A DNA stretch of 7,223 nucleotides from DATFDN01 sp049591635 (lineage in GTDB: Bacteria; Pseudomonadota; Alphaproteobacteria; Acetobacterales; Acetobacteraceae): contig JBAWFF010000335.1 of NCBI GenBank assembly GCA_049591635.1, positions 1-7,223 on the forward strand, in the 5' to 3' direction. Positions 6,211 through 7,223 of this stretch are shown here, piece by piece. The position numbers were made by a program, and so were the translations under genes. Within the stretch, counting starts at the first letter, position 1. Every line of letters begins with the position of its first letter. The notes beneath the pieces are model-generated. The model saw nothing but the letters and a program-made list of their open reading frames with translations, made no database searches and was not told the DNA's origin.

Positions 6211-7223
6211 CTACGGCAACGCCGGCCGCCACGCATCCTCCAGCCCGCGCACGCGGGGCAGGAGGATCATGTCCCACGGGCTCGGCATCGACCCGACCGG
6301 CACATGCACCAGCGCCGGCACCTCCCTGGCGAACGCTTCGCGGAGACATGCCTCCAACTCGCCCGGCGTGCTCGCGCGGTAGCCATTGGCGCCGAAGCTT
6401 CGGGCGAAGGCGACGAAGTCGGGGTTGGCGAGGTCGCAGGCGATCAGGCGGTTGCCGTATTGTTGCTCCTGGATGCGCCGGACGTTGCCGAAGGCGCCGT
6501 CGTCGAACACCACGACGACGACGGGCAGGTTGTGGCGCATCGCCGTCGCCAGTTCCTGCGCCTGATACATGAACCCGCCGTCCCCGGCGACGCACAGCAC
6601 CTTGCGTCCGGGCAGCGCCGCTTGCGCGCCGAGCGCCGTGCCGTAGCTCCAGCCGAGATTGTCCTGATAGCCGGGTGACAGGTAGCGTCGCGGCGCCGTC
6701 ACTGGCCAGGCGAGGCGGCTGATGAAGCCCAATTGGGTCACGTCCTCGACGAAGATGCCGTCCTCGGGAAGGACGGCCCGCATGGCACGCAGGAAGCCCA
6801 TCTGCGGCTCCATCCGGGCGAGGCGTTCATCGAACCAGGTGCGGTTCTCGGTGTGTGCGTCGCCCCATGCGCGGGGCGTTCCCGGCAGCGCCCCGGCCAA
6901 CGCGCGCAGCGCGTCGGCGGCGTCGGCGACGATCGCGCAGGCCGGGCGGCGGAAACGGTCGGGCTCGGCGGGGTCGATGTCGATGCGCACGACCGGCAGG
7001 GAGGCGTCGATGCCCCAGACGCTCTGCTGCCAGTAGAGGCGCGTGCCGACCGCGAGGATGGCATCCGCCTCGCGCCAGTAGCGATGCCCCTCGGTGAACG
7101 ACACCGCGAGGGGATGCGTGGTGGGAATCGCGCCGCGGCCGCGCCGGAACGTGGAGACCGGAGCGCCCAGCGCCTCGGCCACGCGCAGCAGTTCCGCCCC
7201 GGCGTCGAGCGCGCCTCCGCCGG
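6211..7223 (-). CDS. thiamine diphosphate-dependent enzyme (acetolactate synthase/benzoylformate decarboxylase superfamily), N-terminus outside window
   Basis: The frame is open from the right edge to TAG (complement of 6211-6213), giving about 336 visible residues of a protein that in this family is usually about 550. The visible part begins in the central domain ('GGGALDAGAELLRVAEALGAPV', first half at the edge), continues through 'AILAVGTRLYWQQ' and 'VVRIDIDP', and then the C-terminal ThDP-binding domain. There, GDG (complement of 6577-6585) and, 27 residues after its Asp, 'FDDGAFGN' form the metal/diphosphate motif. The usual Asn pair or Asn-Asp is Asp-Asp here. The tail 'VPVGSMPSPWDMI' resembles less-studied ALS-like enzymes rather than IlvB. 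The N-terminal pyrimidine-binding domain with the catalytic Glu is off the window, so decarboxylase, carboligase and lyase roles cannot be told apart. The internal GTG at 7182 is not the real start. No ALS small subunit is seen nearby. Confidence 0.88.
   Translation of the reverse strand, partial: GGGALDAGAELLRVAEALGAPVSTFRRGRGAIPTTHPLAVSFTEGHRYWREADAILAVGTRLYWQQSVWGIDASLPVVRIDIDPAEPDRFRRPACAIVADAADALRALAGALPGTPRAWGDAHTENRTWFDERLARMEPQMGFLRAMRAVLPEDGIFVEDVTQLGFISRLAWPVTAPRRYLSPGYQDNLGWSYGTALGAQAALPGRKVLCVAGDGGFMYQAQELATAMRHNLPVVVVVFDDGAFGNVRRIQEQQYGNRLIACDLANPDFVAFARSFGANGYRASTPGELEACLREAFAREVPALVHVPVGSMPSPWDMILLPRVRGLEDAWRPALP

Noticed and set aside
6502..6524. Short run of ACG/GTC triplets resembling a microsatellite
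   Set aside because: It encodes the Val-rich beta strand and Asp pair of the ThDP motif, so codon choice explains it.

Overview
This is a very GC-rich stretch of bacterial chromosome with tightly packed genes. The protein families (a PaoABC-type molybdenum hydroxylase, a TetR regulator, a ThDP-dependent enzyme and a family VIII-type serine hydrolase) and the codon use suggest an alphaproteobacterium, perhaps Rhodospirillales/Acetobacteraceae or Hyphomicrobiales. That placement is an impression from protein style; the window has no marker gene.

Layout. (1) Positions 1-1618, plus strand: the C-terminal part of an alpha/beta-hydrolase, cut by the window edge, then after 32 bases a complete beta-lactamase-fold serine hydrolase (384 aa), probably in the same transcript. 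(2) Positions 1660-5472, minus strand: a three-gene operon in the order [2Fe-2S] subunit, FAD subunit, molybdenum subunit, with overlapping gene ends (4 and 8 bases). It encodes a molybdenum-hydroxylase aldehyde oxidoreductase of the PaoABC (YagTSR) type. The FAD subunit carries the four-cysteine insert that binds a [4Fe-4S] cluster in E. coli PaoB. The operon converges on the serine hydrolase across a 41-base gap containing a small hairpin. (3) Positions 5473-5602: the divergent control region. A good sigma70-like promoter faces the oxidoreductase operon, and a perfect 6-3-6 inverted repeat fills its -35/-10 spacer. (4) Positions 5603-6199, plus strand: a TetR-family repressor, the obvious candidate to bind that repeat. 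(5) Positions 6211-7223, minus strand: the middle and C-terminal domains of a ThDP-dependent enzyme (acetolactate synthase/benzoylformate decarboxylase superfamily), cut by the right edge and convergent with the TetR gene.

How the parts may fit. The best-supported unit is a TetR-controlled aldehyde oxidoreductase: an aldehyde or a related metabolite would release the repressor and the enzyme would oxidise aldehydes to carboxylic acids. Unlike E. coli PaoA, the [2Fe-2S] subunit has no Tat signal, and an in-frame stop just upstream rules out a missed one, so the complex should stay in the cytoplasm. No PaoD/XdhC-type maturation factor is present in the operon. ThDP enzymes of the flanking type make or use aldehydes and the two hydrolases could release alcohol or acid precursors, but a shared pathway is only inference. 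No RNA gene, mobile element, CRISPR array or long repeat was seen, and there is no gene-free stretch longer than about 130 bases.
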